Assembly: GCA_963733395.1 (NCBI GenBank)
Contig: CAVTCZ010000019.1
Location: 248,001 to 312,000, forward strand
From: JADKAV01 sp963733395
GTDB taxonomy: Bacteria; Actinomycetota; Actinomycetes; S36-B12; UBA10799
Reading direction: 5' to 3'
DNA: 64,000 nt
Numbering within the stretch: the stretch's first letter is position 1; every line of letters begins with the position of its first letter. The notes under the pieces were generated by a model. That model searched no databases, had not been told where the DNA came from, and saw only the letters and a program-made list of their open reading frames with translations. The position numbers were made by a program, and so were the translations under genes. This document shows, piece by piece, positions 1 through 8,003 of this stretch.

Positions 1-97
1 AGTCCCAAACACCCCTTCTGTGCCGTTCTGGGCGCGCGTCCTTCGTCAGAATCGGGCGATCCGGGACGCCTGCGCCCAATTGTGAGGGAACGTCCGG

Positions 98-1327
98 CTA
101 CAGCTGGACCTGCACGCCCTTGCCGATCACGACGACCCCACCGTCGCTCACCGTGAACCGCTCACGGTCTCGCTCGAGGTCCACCCCGATCTGGGCGCCT
201 TCCGGGATGTCGACGTACTTGTCGATGACCGCCCGGCGGATCACGGCGTTCTTGCCCACGCGGACGCCGGGCAAGAGGACTGCGCCCTCGACGAAGGCAC
301 CCTCCATCACCCGCACGTCGTTGGACAGCACCGACTGCCGGACGTGGCCGCCGGAGATGATCGACCCGGCACCCACCATCGACTCGTGCGCGTTGCCGCC
401 GAGCGCGAACTTCGCAGGCGGCAGTGGCGGCAGGTAGGTCAGGATGGGCCACTTGCGGTTGTACAGGTTGAACACCGGGTGGACGCTGACCAGGTCCATG
501 TGCGCGTCGTGGTAGGCGTCCAGGCTCCCGACGTCACGCCAATAGCCGCGGTCCCGCTCGGTGACACCGGGCACCTCGTTGTCGGAGAAGTCGTAGACGT
601 GGGCAAGGCCTTGGGCGGTGAGCATCGGGATGATGTTCCCACCCATGTCGTGGACGGAGCCCTCGTCGCCGGCGTCGATCTTCAGCGCCTCGACCATGAC
701 GTCGGTGCTGAAGATGTAGTTGCCCATGGACACGTAGGACTCGTCCGGGCTGTCCGGGATGCTGGGCGGGTCCGCGGGCTTCTCGTGGAAGGCCGTGATC
801 CGCTCTCCGGTCACGTCGGTCTCGATGACGCCGAAGGGGGAGGACTCGCTGCGCGGCATCCGGATCCCCGCGACCGTGACACCGGCGCCGGACTCCATGT
901 GCTGGTCCAGCATCTGCCACGGGTCCATGCGGTAGATGTGGTCGGCGCCGAAGACCGCGACGTAATCCGGGCGTTCGTCGTACACGAGGTTGAGCGACTG
1001 GTAGATCGCGTCGGCCGAACCCATGTACCAGCGGGGCCCCAGGCGCTGCTGTGCGGGCACCGGCGTCACGTAGTCGCCCATGAGGTTCGACATCCGCCAA
1101 GTGGTGGTGATGTGCCGGTCCAGGGAGTGCGATTTGTACTGGGTGAGCACGCAGATTCGCGAGAAACCGCCGTTCACCAAGTTGGACAGCACGAAGTCGA
1201 TCATTCGGTATGCACCACCGAATGGGACTGCCGGCTTTGCACGGTCGGCGGTGAGTGGCATCAGCCGCTTGCCCTCGCCGCCGGCCAGGACGATTCCTAG
1301 AACGCTCGGGCCTTCTCTCACATGCAT
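98..1327 (-). CDS. glgC: Glucose-1-phosphate adenylyltransferase (ADP-glucose synthase)
   Basis: Makes ADP-glucose from glucose-1-phosphate and ATP, the donor for glycogen and for GlgE-type maltose-1-phosphate synthesis; cytoplasmic. The 409-residue product carries the nucleotidyltransferase signature GGEGKRLMPLT near residues 16-26, the blocks SADAIYQSL and GADHIYRMD, and a C-terminal beta-helix half; the length is normal. The open frame runs 129 bases further upstream but would then overlap the divergent glgA, so I chose the ATG at 1327, which gives the usual MHVREG-type start. Only 30 bases separate the two start codons, so the genes share a very short promoter region or are leaderless. 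Identification is near certain. Confidence 0.95.
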   Translation of the reverse strand: MHVREGPSVLGIVLAGGEGKRLMPLTADRAKPAVPFGGAYRMIDFVLSNLVNGGFSRICVLTQYKSHSLDRHITTTWRMSNLMGDYVTPVPAQQRLGPRWYMGSADAIYQSLNLVYDERPDYVAVFGADHIYRMDPWQMLDQHMESGAGVTVAGIRMPRSESSPFGVIETDVTGERITAFHEKPADPPSIPDSPDESYVSMGNYIFSTDVMVEALKIDAGDEGSVHDMGGNIIPMLTAQGLAHVYDFSDNEVPGVTERDRGYWRDVGSLDAYHDAHMDLVSVHPVFNLYNRKWPILTYLPPLPPAKFALGGNAHESMVGAGSIISGGHVRQSVLSNDVRVMEGAFVEGAVLLPGVRVGKNAVIRRAVIDKYVDIPEGAQIGVDLERDRERFTVSDGGVVVIGKGVQVQL

Positions 1328-1357
1328 CACGTTAGACAATCCCCATAGCCTTAGTCT

Positions 1358-2525
1358 GTGCGAACAGCGATTCTGACCCGGGAGTGGCCCCCGGATGTGT
1401 ATGGCGGTGCCGGCGTTCACGTGGAACACCTCGTTCCGGAACTGCGCAAAGATCATCGACGTCGACGTGCATTGCTTCGGCCAACCGCGCTCGGATGCGA
1501 GTGCCCATCCGGTCCCGGACTATCTGCGCGAGGCGAACGCGGCCCTGCAGACGTTGGGGGTGGATCTCGGGTTCGCCGATGCGGTCGCCGGGTGCGATGT
1601 CGCGCACTCGCACACCTGGTACGCCAACCTGGGCGGGCACCTGTCGGGCCTGTTGCACGACATCCCCCACGTCATCACGGCGCACTCGTTGGAGCCGCGG
1701 CGGCCGTGGAAGCGCGAACAGCTCGGCGGCGGCTACGCCATCTCCTCGTGGGTCGAGGACACCGCGTACCACAACGCCGAGGCCATCATCGCCGTGAGCG
1801 CCGGGATGCGCGCGGACGTGCTGGACTGCTACCCCTTCGTCGACCCGGACCGCGTGCACGTCGTGCACAACGGCATCGACACCGAGGTCTACCGCAAGGT
1901 CGACGAGGTCGATGCCCTGGTTTCGCACGGCGTCGACCCGGACAAGCCGTATGTGCTGTTCGTTGGCCGGATCACCCGGCAGAAGGGGATTGCGCACCTG
2001 CTGCGGGCGGCGAGTGCGTTCGACGACTCGGTGCCGCTGGTTCTGTGTGCTGCGTCCCCCGACACCCCCGAACTCGGCGCGGAGGTGTCGGCGGCGATCG
2101 ACGCCCTGCGCCACCAGCGGTCGGATGTGCACTGGCTCAATGGACACCTGGATCGCGGTGACGTGCGGCAACTGCTCAGCCATGCCCTCGTGTTCGCCTG
2201 CCCCAGCGTCTATGAGCCACTCGGCATCGTCAACCTGGAGGCCATGGGGTGCGAGGCGCCGGTGGTCGCCAGCGATGTCGGCGGAATCCCGGAAGTGGTC
2301 GTGGACGGTGAGACCGGGCTGCTGGTGCACTACGACGCCGATGACACCGCGCAGTTCGAGGCCGACTTCGCCGCCGCCATCAACGAGGTCGTCGCGGACC
2401 CGCAGCGCGCGCGGGTGATGGGTCAGGCAGGGCGGGCCCGGGCAATCTCCGACTTCGGCTGGGACGCCATCGCCGAGAAGACCGTCGAGGTGTACCAGGC
2501 CGCACAGGCCGTGCACCGCGGGTGA
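1358..2525 (+). CDS. glgA: GT4-family glycogen synthase / maltose-1-phosphate synthase (GlgM type), one frameshift
   Basis: In actinobacteria this GT4 'GlgA' uses ADP-glucose, often with glucose-1-phosphate to make maltose-1-phosphate for GlgE. The GTG at 1358 opens the family N terminus (TREWPPDVYGGAGVHVEHL). The frame is then lost at an AAAG run (1448-1451), and the rest of the protein continues one frame over from IIDVDVHCF to the stop at 2525. Removing one A restores about 388 residues, the usual length. The C-terminal half shows the donor-site motifs FVGRITRQKG and the E-x7-E block CPSVYEPLGIVNLEAM. The gene is divergent from glgC. The break looks like a one-base insertion in the consensus; without correction the gene would be dead. 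Confidence 0.9.
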
Positions 2526-2531
2526 GCCCGG

Positions 2532-3122
2532 TCAGAGCAGGCGGGCCGCCTGCTCGAACTCCAGACGCGGCATGCGGGGCTTGAACGACTCGGGCCCGGG
2601 GTGGCCGATGTTCACCAGCAACAGCGATTTCCAGCGGCCGTCGGGGAAGAACGCCGCGTCCACGCCCGCCGTGTCGAATCCCCCCATCGGACCGGCGGCC
2701 AGACCGTGCGCCCGCACCGCCAGGATGAAGTAGCCGGCCTGCAGCGAGGCGTTGAACTGTCCGGCGCCGATGCGGCGGTCCCGGTCCTGCCATGCCAGGT
2801 GCGGGTCGGTGGCGAACGGCATCAGTTCCGGCAGGTGCTCGTGCCAATCGGTGTCGAACGCGAGGATCGCGGTCACCGGCGCGGAGTTCAGCTTGGCCAC
2901 GTTGCCGGGGGCCAGGTGCGGCTCCAGCTGGGAGCGGGATTCCGCGCTGCGCACGAATGCAACCCGCAGGGGTTGGCTGTTCATGGCTGTCGGTGCCCAC
3001 TTGAGGCTGTCGTACAGCGCTTCCAGTTCGAGATCTGAAACCGGGTCGGGGCTGAACGAGTAGGCGGTCTGGGCGTTGTGGAAGACCTGGGCCAGTGTGT
3101 CGGGGGTGGTGGTTAGCGTCAT
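2532..3122 (-). CDS. RutE/HadB-like malonic semialdehyde reductase, nitroreductase fold
   Basis: An FMN-dependent nitroreductase-family protein of 196 residues, the family length. Blocks typical of the RutE subfamily are visible: LKWAPTAMNSQP near residue 40, PVTAILAFDTDW near 82, and GPMGGFDTAGVDAAFF near 144. RutE reduces malonic semialdehyde to 3-hydroxypropionate in the Rut pyrimidine-degradation pathway. No other rut genes are nearby, so here it may serve general aldehyde or quinone reduction. It lies tail to tail with glgA (6 bases between stops). The family is clear; the substrate is inferred. Confidence 0.75.
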   Translation of the reverse strand: MTLTTTPDTLAQVFHNAQTAYSFSPDPVSDLELEALYDSLKWAPTAMNSQPLRVAFVRSAESRSQLEPHLAPGNVAKLNSAPVTAILAFDTDWHEHLPELMPFATDPHLAWQDRDRRIGAGQFNASLQAGYFILAVRAHGLAAGPMGGFDTAGVDAAFFPDGRWKSLLLVNIGHPGPESFKPRMPRLEFEQAARLL

Positions 3123-3185
3123 GTCAGTGCCAACCTCGACCGAGAGGAGATTATTTCAATGGTCAACTATATTGCCGGACCGACC

Positions 3186-4226
3186 TCACGCGCGAATGGC
3201 GGGAAGGCTGAAGCCCGATTGGATGATCATGCACAGCGCCGTGCCGGCGGGGATGTCCTCACTGCCGCGCACGACGGCCCCGGGGATCACCGAGATGCTG
3301 TCCACAAGATCTTCGGCGACCAGGGCGTAGCGCCGCGGTTCGGGCGCGCCCGCGGACCATGACCGGGGCACCTGGTCGAAGTCGACCGCGCAGGGCAGTT
3401 CGAGGGCGGAAACGGCGTCGGCCAGGGCGTCCACGATCTGGCCGACAGCGGCGTCATCAGCCACCTGTCGGCGCTCGTGGCGTACCTGCTCGCTCCGGGC
3501 GTCGATCAGGGTGCGCAAGCGATCGGCCGCGGCCGATTTCGCCGCAGACACGACGGCGTCCTGGCTCTCGGCGCGTGCGCGGCCTCCCCGCCAGCGCGCG
3601 AAACCGGAGCGCTGTACCTGCCGCAGGTGCTCGGCGACAGCTGCGTCGAACTCCCGCAGGTCGGAGCCGGGTGGCAGCGGGGCCAGTTCGTCGAGCTTGC
3701 GCAGAGCCTCGCGGTACCTGTCGGCGGATGTCAGCACGGCGTCGGCGCTGTCACCGCCGAGCCGGTCGATGGCCGAGCCGAGCGCCGCGACCTGGGGTTG
3801 GTCGTCCAGCCACGCCCGGATCTCGGCATCCTCGACCTCCGCGGGGGCGGCGCCGGGCAGTTGCACGGCACGGGCTCCCACCACGGACCAGCGCAGGGCC
3901 CGCTCGTTGTCGTCCAGGAGGTCACTCAGCGGGGTGGTGGGGGTCTGGCGGCGCAGCAACCACCAGGCGCACACGGCCTCGAACCCGTCCTGGCCTGCAG
4001 GCAGCCATAGCGCGCCCGCCAGCGTCTGCGGCGGGACCTCCCGGTCCCAGGCGTCGACCTCGTCGGTCAGCGGCCCGCTGATGACCACGTGTGTGGCTGT
4101 TCTGTCCGGCACCCCGGAGGTCACCAGCATCTCCACGGCGGATCCGTCGGAATGCGCGTCGAAGCGCTCTCGCAGTGCGTTCAGCAGTTGCGTGTCGTCA
4201 CCTGAGAAGACCAGCCCGTCCGGCAT
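3186..4226 (-). CDS. Uncharacterised actinobacterial protein
   Basis: I do not recognise this 346-residue protein. It has no signal peptide or membrane segment and looks soluble and largely helical, with long runs rich in Ala, Arg, Asp and Glu between about residues 130 and 280. The N-terminal 110 residues look like a compact alpha/beta domain (SGVPDRTATHVVISGP). A Trp/Arg-rich patch, RWRGGRARAES, sits near residue 212. It is followed 42 bases downstream by a PATAN-like gene on the same strand, so the two may be co-transcribed. Codon use matches the neighbours. Confidence 0.6.
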   Translation of the reverse strand: MPDGLVFSGDDTQLLNALRERFDAHSDGSAVEMLVTSGVPDRTATHVVISGPLTDEVDAWDREVPPQTLAGALWLPAGQDGFEAVCAWWLLRRQTPTTPLSDLLDDNERALRWSVVGARAVQLPGAAPAEVEDAEIRAWLDDQPQVAALGSAIDRLGGDSADAVLTSADRYREALRKLDELAPLPPGSDLREFDAAVAEHLRQVQRSGFARWRGGRARAESQDAVVSAAKSAAADRLRTLIDARSEQVRHERRQVADDAAVGQIVDALADAVSALELPCAVDFDQVPRSWSAGAPEPRRYALVAEDLVDSISVIPGAVVRGSEDIPAGTALCMIIQSGFSLPAIRA

Positions 4227-4268
4227 AGCCAGCAGGCTATCGGCTGGTCAGCGGGCGCCGGTGGCGGC

Positions 4269-5162
4269 TCAGTGACCCCGACGCCGGGGCGCGGCGTCGA
4301 GACCGCCGGACAGTTGCGACAACTCCCGCAGCAGATCGGCGGGGTCGTCGAACTGGTCGACCGGAAGTGGTGTCGGCGGCGGGGGTGGCGCAGCGGCGGC
4401 GACTGGCACCGGGGGAGGTGTCGGCGCCGCCGGTGTCTGGGGCTGTGCCGGCCAGGGACTGGGCCGATCCGTGGTCGTGGGCAGGTGCGCCACGGGTACG
4501 GTCACGAGGCCACCGGCGATCAGGCCCAACAGGATGGAGGCTGCCTCGAACGTGGTGAATCCGGCCTGGTTGGCGATCGAACGCAGGCTGCGCTGGCCGT
4601 CGACCCGGCACAGGACAGCCCAGTCCGTGGGGCGCAGTGCCCGGTCCTTGGCCCCCATCATCTCCTCGGAGAGGCTGGGCACGGTGTCTGCGCCGCCGAT
4701 TCGCCGGACGATCTCCTGCCATCGCTGGTCGCGGCTGGCCGCTGCGGTCAGTAGTGCCTCCACAGTGGGACCGGGCGCGGGAACGGTGTCCGGGCGCAGG
4801 CTCTCGAATTCCGTGTGCGGGTCACTCCAGCGCAACATGGCGGCCATGTCATCGCACATCTGCTCCCAGGCGACGGCTTCGACCTCCTGGCGCTGCACCA
4901 GGCCCATCCGGACGAGCACGTCGCCGAGGCGCATCTGCGGGTGCTGCTGCTGCATCGACAGCGCCGCCCCCACGTTCGTCAGGCTCACGCACCCGCCGCT
5001 CACCAGTCGCATCCCCAGGGCCGGCCGGGCGGTCGAGGGCTCGATGGTGCACACCCGGCCGTCGCGCAACAGGATCTGGATGGACAGCTGCCCGTCGCTC
5101 ACGGTGAGCCGACCGGTTGCCGCCTGGGCAGCCAGCGCGGTCAATTCGGCAGCAACATCCAT
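4269..5162 (-). CDS. DUF4388/PATAN-like protein with Pro-rich C terminus
   Basis: The first ~105 residues (from MDVAAELTALAAQ) look like a DUF4388 (PATAN) domain: a short helix with the ATGRLTVSDG strand pattern and a following LGDVLVRMGLV helix. A second region near 180-225 (VDGQRSLRSIANQAGFTTFEAA) resembles a small winged-helix-like module. The last ~75 residues are Pro/Ala-rich and probably disordered. PATAN proteins often take part in two-component or small-GTPase signalling, but no partner is nearby except the RsiG-like gene that diverges from it. The frame is open to 5381; I chose the ATG at 5162 because longer starts would overlap rsiG on the other strand. Confidence 0.65.
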   Translation of the reverse strand: MDVAAELTALAAQAATGRLTVSDGQLSIQILLRDGRVCTIEPSTARPALGMRLVSGGCVSLTNVGAALSMQQQHPQMRLGDVLVRMGLVQRQEVEAVAWEQMCDDMAAMLRWSDPHTEFESLRPDTVPAPGPTVEALLTAAASRDQRWQEIVRRIGGADTVPSLSEEMMGAKDRALRPTDWAVLCRVDGQRSLRSIANQAGFTTFEAASILLGLIAGGLVTVPVAHLPTTTDRPSPWPAQPQTPAAPTPPPVPVAAAAPPPPPTPLPVDQFDDPADLLRELSQLSGGLDAAPRRRGH

Positions 5163-5301
5163 ACCGGCTGTTTCGGTTGCGCGGATATCGGGGTTGAACC
5201 GGCGGCCGAAGCCATCACTGTGCGTGTCCCCCGACCGGCGTAGGCCGTGAGGCAGTTGCGACCAGTACCCGAACCGGGCCCCCGCGCCGTACAGTGGGCA
5301 C

Positions 5302-5859
5302 GTGTCGCTAGCAAAACCGCAAGGGAAGCGGGTCCTCGACCGGATTCTCGGTGAGACCTTCGTCGCTGACGTCACCGCCATCCCCCTGGCGGAGTTGCGT
5401 GAACGGCGTCTGCAGGTGGACCGAGAAGAGGCGTGGCTGTCCTATCTGCGCCGCATGCTCCATGGCCGGATCGACATTCTGGAGGCCACCGTCGAGTTGC
5501 GCCAGGATGGCAGGCAACGGCCGAATGGGGAACTCGATGTGAACGCGCTCGTTGCGTCCCTCGCGACGCAGATGGGGCCGGGGGGACATCAGACGGTCGG
5601 TATGGACGTGGTCGATTCCCCGGGCGCCGGCCGACGGGCCGTGGAGCGACTGATCGCTCGCGCCGGGCTCGACGAGTATTCGACGATGACCGATGCCGCG
5701 CTGGAGGCCCGCCTCGACGAACTGCGGGACATGGAGCGGGAGGTCTCCGACGTCCGGCACAAGGTGCACGACGTACACGGTCAGTTGACGGCCGAACTCG
5801 CACGCCGCTATCGCAGTGGCGAGGCTCGACCGGAGAGCGCCCTCAAGGGAAGTCAGTGA
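5302..5859 (+). CDS. rsiG: RsiG-like anti-sigma factor with paired c-di-GMP-type motifs (Q to H variant)
   Basis: RsiG holds the sporulation/motility-type sigma factor WhiG inactive when bound to cyclic di-GMP. This 185-residue protein has two long helices, each carrying the RsiG signature spacing E-x3-S-x2-R-x3-Q-x3-D with His in place of Gln. The first copy is E43, S47, R50, H54, D58. The second is E145, S149, R152, H156, with Gly160 at the Asp position. The helices are separated by a ~70-residue linker, as expected for an antiparallel coiled coil. The start is a GTG at 5302. The stop overlaps the next gene's GTG by four bases (GTGA), so the asparaginase is translationally coupled. Whether the His variant binds c-di-GMP is not known. 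Confidence 0.75.
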   Translation: MSLAKPQGKRVLDRILGETFVADVTAIPLAELRERRLQVDREEAWLSYLRRMLHGRIDILEATVELRQDGRQRPNGELDVNALVASLATQMGPGGHQTVGMDVVDSPGAGRRAVERLIARAGLDEYSTMTDAALEARLDELRDMEREVSDVRHKVHDVHGQLTAELARRYRSGEARPESALKGSQ

Positions 5860-6815
5860 CCCCAGCCCCGGTGCTCGTAGAGGTGGAGCGGGCAGGGTTG
5901 GTGGAGTCGTGTCACCACGGACTTGTTGTCGTGGTCGACGGCGACGGTGTCGTCCGTGCCGCGCTGGGCGATCCGCAGACGACGATCTATCCCCGGTCGA
6001 CCGTGAAGCCGCTGCAGGCGGCGGCGATGCTGGAGGCTGGTCTCGACATCGACGGTTCGGCCCTGGCGCTGGCGGCGGCATCACACTCCGGGGAGCCGTT
6101 TCACCGCGAGGGGGTGCGGGCGGTGTTGGCGCACACGGGCTTGTCGGAGGCGGATCTGCAATGCCCGCCGGACCTGCCGTACGGCGAGGAGGCGCGTGAC
6201 GCGCACATCGCTGCCGGCGGTCGGCGGGAGCGGATCCTCATGAACTGCTCGGGTAAGCATGCGGCGATGCTCCGAACATGTGTGCTGAACCGATGGCCGC
6301 TCGAGACCTATCTGGATCCGGCGCATCCATTGCAGCGGCATGTACACGCGCGCATCGGTGCCCTGGCCGGGGTCGTGCCCGCGCCTGCGAGCACTGACGG
6401 CTGTGGCGCACCGCTGTGGGGTCTGCCCATCGAGGCGCTCGCCCGGGCCCTGGTGCGGCTTGCCGGGACCCCTTCCGGCTCGCAGGTGATGGCCGCCATG
6501 CGGTCCTATCCGGAGTTCAGCGGCGGCACCACCCGCGATGTCACGCACCTGATGCGCGGGGTGCCGGGGCTGCTCGCCAAGGACGGAGCCGAAGCGGTGC
6601 AGGTGATGGTGGTCGACACTTCGACGGGGCGTTTCGGGATCGCGCTCAAAGTCCTGGACGGCGGCCAGCGGGCTCGTTCGGTGGTGGCGGCGGCCGCATT
6701 GGCGAGCGTGGGGGTGCAGGCGGCGGTGATCGCCGAGCATTTGCAGCAGCCGGTGCTGGGCGGTGGCCGGCACGTCGGCTGGATCCGGCCTTCGGCGGCG
6801 CTCGCGTCGATGTGA
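5856..6815 (+). CDS. Asparaginase (PF06089 type)
   Basis: A 319-residue member of the bacterial asparaginase family found in actinobacteria and rhizobia (PF06089), distinct from the AnsA/AnsB amidohydrolases. Visible family blocks: IYPRSTVKPLQA near residue 45, AAASHSGEPFH near 75, ILMNCSGKHAAML near 127 and STDGCGAPLWGLP near 172; these Ser/Lys/Asp-rich blocks form the active site. It should hydrolyse L-asparagine to aspartate and ammonia in the cytoplasm. It starts with a GTG that overlaps the stop of rsiG, so the two form one operon. Confidence 0.85.
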   Translation: MTPAPVLVEVERAGLVESCHHGLVVVVDGDGVVRAALGDPQTTIYPRSTVKPLQAAAMLEAGLDIDGSALALAAASHSGEPFHREGVRAVLAHTGLSEADLQCPPDLPYGEEARDAHIAAGGRRERILMNCSGKHAAMLRTCVLNRWPLETYLDPAHPLQRHVHARIGALAGVVPAPASTDGCGAPLWGLPIEALARALVRLAGTPSGSQVMAAMRSYPEFSGGTTRDVTHLMRGVPGLLAKDGAEAVQVMVVDTSTGRFGIALKVLDGGQRARSVVAAAALASVGVQAAVIAEHLQQPVLGGGRHVGWIRPSAALASM

Positions 6816-6843
6816 CCTTCGCCGCATTCCGCGAAACTGCTTG

Positions 6844-6871
6844 CTGAGTGCTTGCAATTGCAAGCACTCAG
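6844..6871. promoter_or_regulatory. 28-bp perfect palindrome upstream of the XRE regulator (probable operator)
   Basis: Bases 6844-6871 read identically on both strands, with centre TTGCAATTGCAA and no loop. The palindrome ends 16 bases before the ATG of the XRE regulator. A loop-less two-fold site in this position is what an autoregulating dimer would bind. It lies after the asparaginase stop but lacks a loop and a U-tract, so it is not a typical terminator. Confidence 0.6.
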
Positions 6872-6887
6872 TGTGCACCATGGATGT

Positions 6888-7328
6888 ATGGCTCGGATCG
6901 ATATGGCGAGCGTGGGCGAATACATCCGCGAACAACGCGCTGCAGCTCAGTTGTCACTACGGCAACTGGCGCAGGCGGCGGACGTCTCCAACCCATACCT
7001 CAGTCAGGTCGAACGGGGTCTTCGCAAGCCCAGCGCCGAGATTCTGGCGCAGATTGCGAAGGCACTGCAGATCTCCGCCGAGTCCCTGTACGTACGTGCG
7101 GGAATCCTTGAGCCCCGGCAAGGGGATCCGTCGGTGACGGCGGCTCTGGCCGGCGACTCGACGTTGACGGACCGTCAGCGGCAGTCGCTCTTGGAGATCT
7201 ACGCGGCGTTCCAATCCGAGAACGCCGCACACCGCGGAACGGAACCGCAGCCGGACACCGAGGGGCAGTCCGGAACGGTTCCACCAGCCGAGACCCGGCG
7301 TTCCGCACGCCCACGAAAGGACAAGTAA
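6888..7328 (+). CDS. XRE-family transcriptional regulator (Rv0474-like)
   Basis: A 146-residue regulator with one N-terminal helix-turn-helix of the Cro/CI type (about residues 7-65): LSLRQLAQAADVSNPYLSQ is the two-helix core, followed by the ERGLRKPSAEIL turn. The remaining ~80 residues are acidic and then basic, without a recognisable ligand domain. It is the counterpart by position of mycobacterial Rv0474, which precedes hbhA. I chose the ATG at 6888 (MARIDMAS) because it follows the 28-bp palindrome; an upstream ATG at 6852 would start inside the palindrome. Its stop overlaps the next ATG by one base (TAATG), so the pair is coupled and probably autoregulated through the palindrome. Confidence 0.85.
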   Translation: MARIDMASVGEYIREQRAAAQLSLRQLAQAADVSNPYLSQVERGLRKPSAEILAQIAKALQISAESLYVRAGILEPRQGDPSVTAALAGDSTLTDRQRQSLLEIYAAFQSENAAHRGTEPQPDTEGQSGTVPPAETRRSARPRKDK

Positions 7329-7921
7329 TGGCTACCACGGCCAAGACCACTGCGAAGAAGGCGCCGGCCAAGAAGGCCCCCGCCAAGACCACTGCTGCTG
7401 CGAAGAAGGCTCCGGCCAAGACCGCGGCTGCTGCGAAGAAGGCTCCGGCCAAGACCACCGCCGCCGCCAAGAAGGCCACTGCCGCCACCAAGCCGGCCGT
7501 GACCAAGACCGAGACCACCGTGTCGAAGGCGACCGAGGCTGTCAAGCCCGCCGTGACCAAGGCCACCGAGGCTGTCAAGCCCGCCGTGACCAAGGCCACC
7601 GAGGCCAAGGACCAGCTCATCGCGCTGCTGCCGTTCGAACTGCCGAAGTTCGAGCTGCCGTTCGACCTGCCCAAGATCGAGCTCCCGAAGTTCGACGAGG
7701 TGCAGGAGCGGGCCGAGCACATCGTCGTCGACCTGCGCGAGCGGGCCGAAGGCACCTCCGCTGACCTGCGCAAGCGTTACGAGGAGTCCTCGGCTGACCT
7801 GCGCAAGCGTTACGAGGAGTCCTCGGCTGACCTGCGCAAGCGTTACGAGGAGTCCTCGGCTGACCTGCGCAAGCGCTACGAGACCGCTGTCGAGAAGGTG
7901 CGCGCCACCGTCGGCCGGTAG
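7328..7921 (+). CDS. HbhA-like Lys/Ala/Pro-rich coiled-coil protein with reversed domain order
   Basis: The 197-residue product begins with ~55 residues of KKAPAK-type Lys/Ala/Pro repeats like the C-terminal heparin-binding tail of mycobacterial HbhA and like histone H1-type proteins. Two 11-residue TEAVKPAVTKA repeats follow, then a Pro-spaced ELPKFELP stretch, then a helical C-terminal half with exact 11-residue ADLRKRYEESS repeats. In HbhA the helix comes first and the Lys-rich tail last, so the domain order here is swapped. Gene context (XRE before, DUF2516 nearby) matches hbhA. Function may be surface adhesion, membrane/lipid binding or nucleoid binding; I cannot choose from sequence. 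A hairpin terminator follows. Confidence 0.7.
   Translation: MATTAKTTAKKAPAKKAPAKTTAAAKKAPAKTAAAAKKAPAKTTAAAKKATAATKPAVTKTETTVSKATEAVKPAVTKATEAVKPAVTKATEAKDQLIALLPFELPKFELPFDLPKIELPKFDEVQERAEHIVVDLRERAEGTSADLRKRYEESSADLRKRYEESSADLRKRYEESSADLRKRYETAVEKVRATVGR
7760..7882 (+). repeat. 33-bp exact tandem repeat (3.7 copies) inside the HbhA-like gene
   Basis: Three identical 33-base units begin at 7760, 7793 and 7826, with a partial fourth (one base changed) at 7859. Each encodes ADLRKRYEESS. Eleven-residue periodicity suits a right-handed coiled coil. The lack of synonymous change points to recent expansion or ongoing recombination. Confidence 0.95.
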
Positions 7922-7931
7922 TTTCCAACAC

Positions 7932-7965
7932 CAGAAGGGCTCCCCGGGATCGGGGGGCCCTTCTG
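7932..7965 (+). terminator. Rho-independent-type hairpin after the HbhA-like gene
   Basis: CAGAAGGGC and its complement GCCCTTCTG flank a GC-rich inner stem (CCCCG/CGGGG). The hairpin starts 10 bases after the stop codon and could also serve the convergent methyltransferase gene. Confidence 0.75.
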
Positions 7966-8003
7966 CGTGTCCAGGCCGGCGAACGGCGCGGCGGGCGCAG
8001 CCC

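Noticed and set aside
6844..6871. The 28-bp palindrome as a terminator of the asparaginase gene
   Set aside because: No loop, no U-tract and position just before a start codon; an operator fits better.
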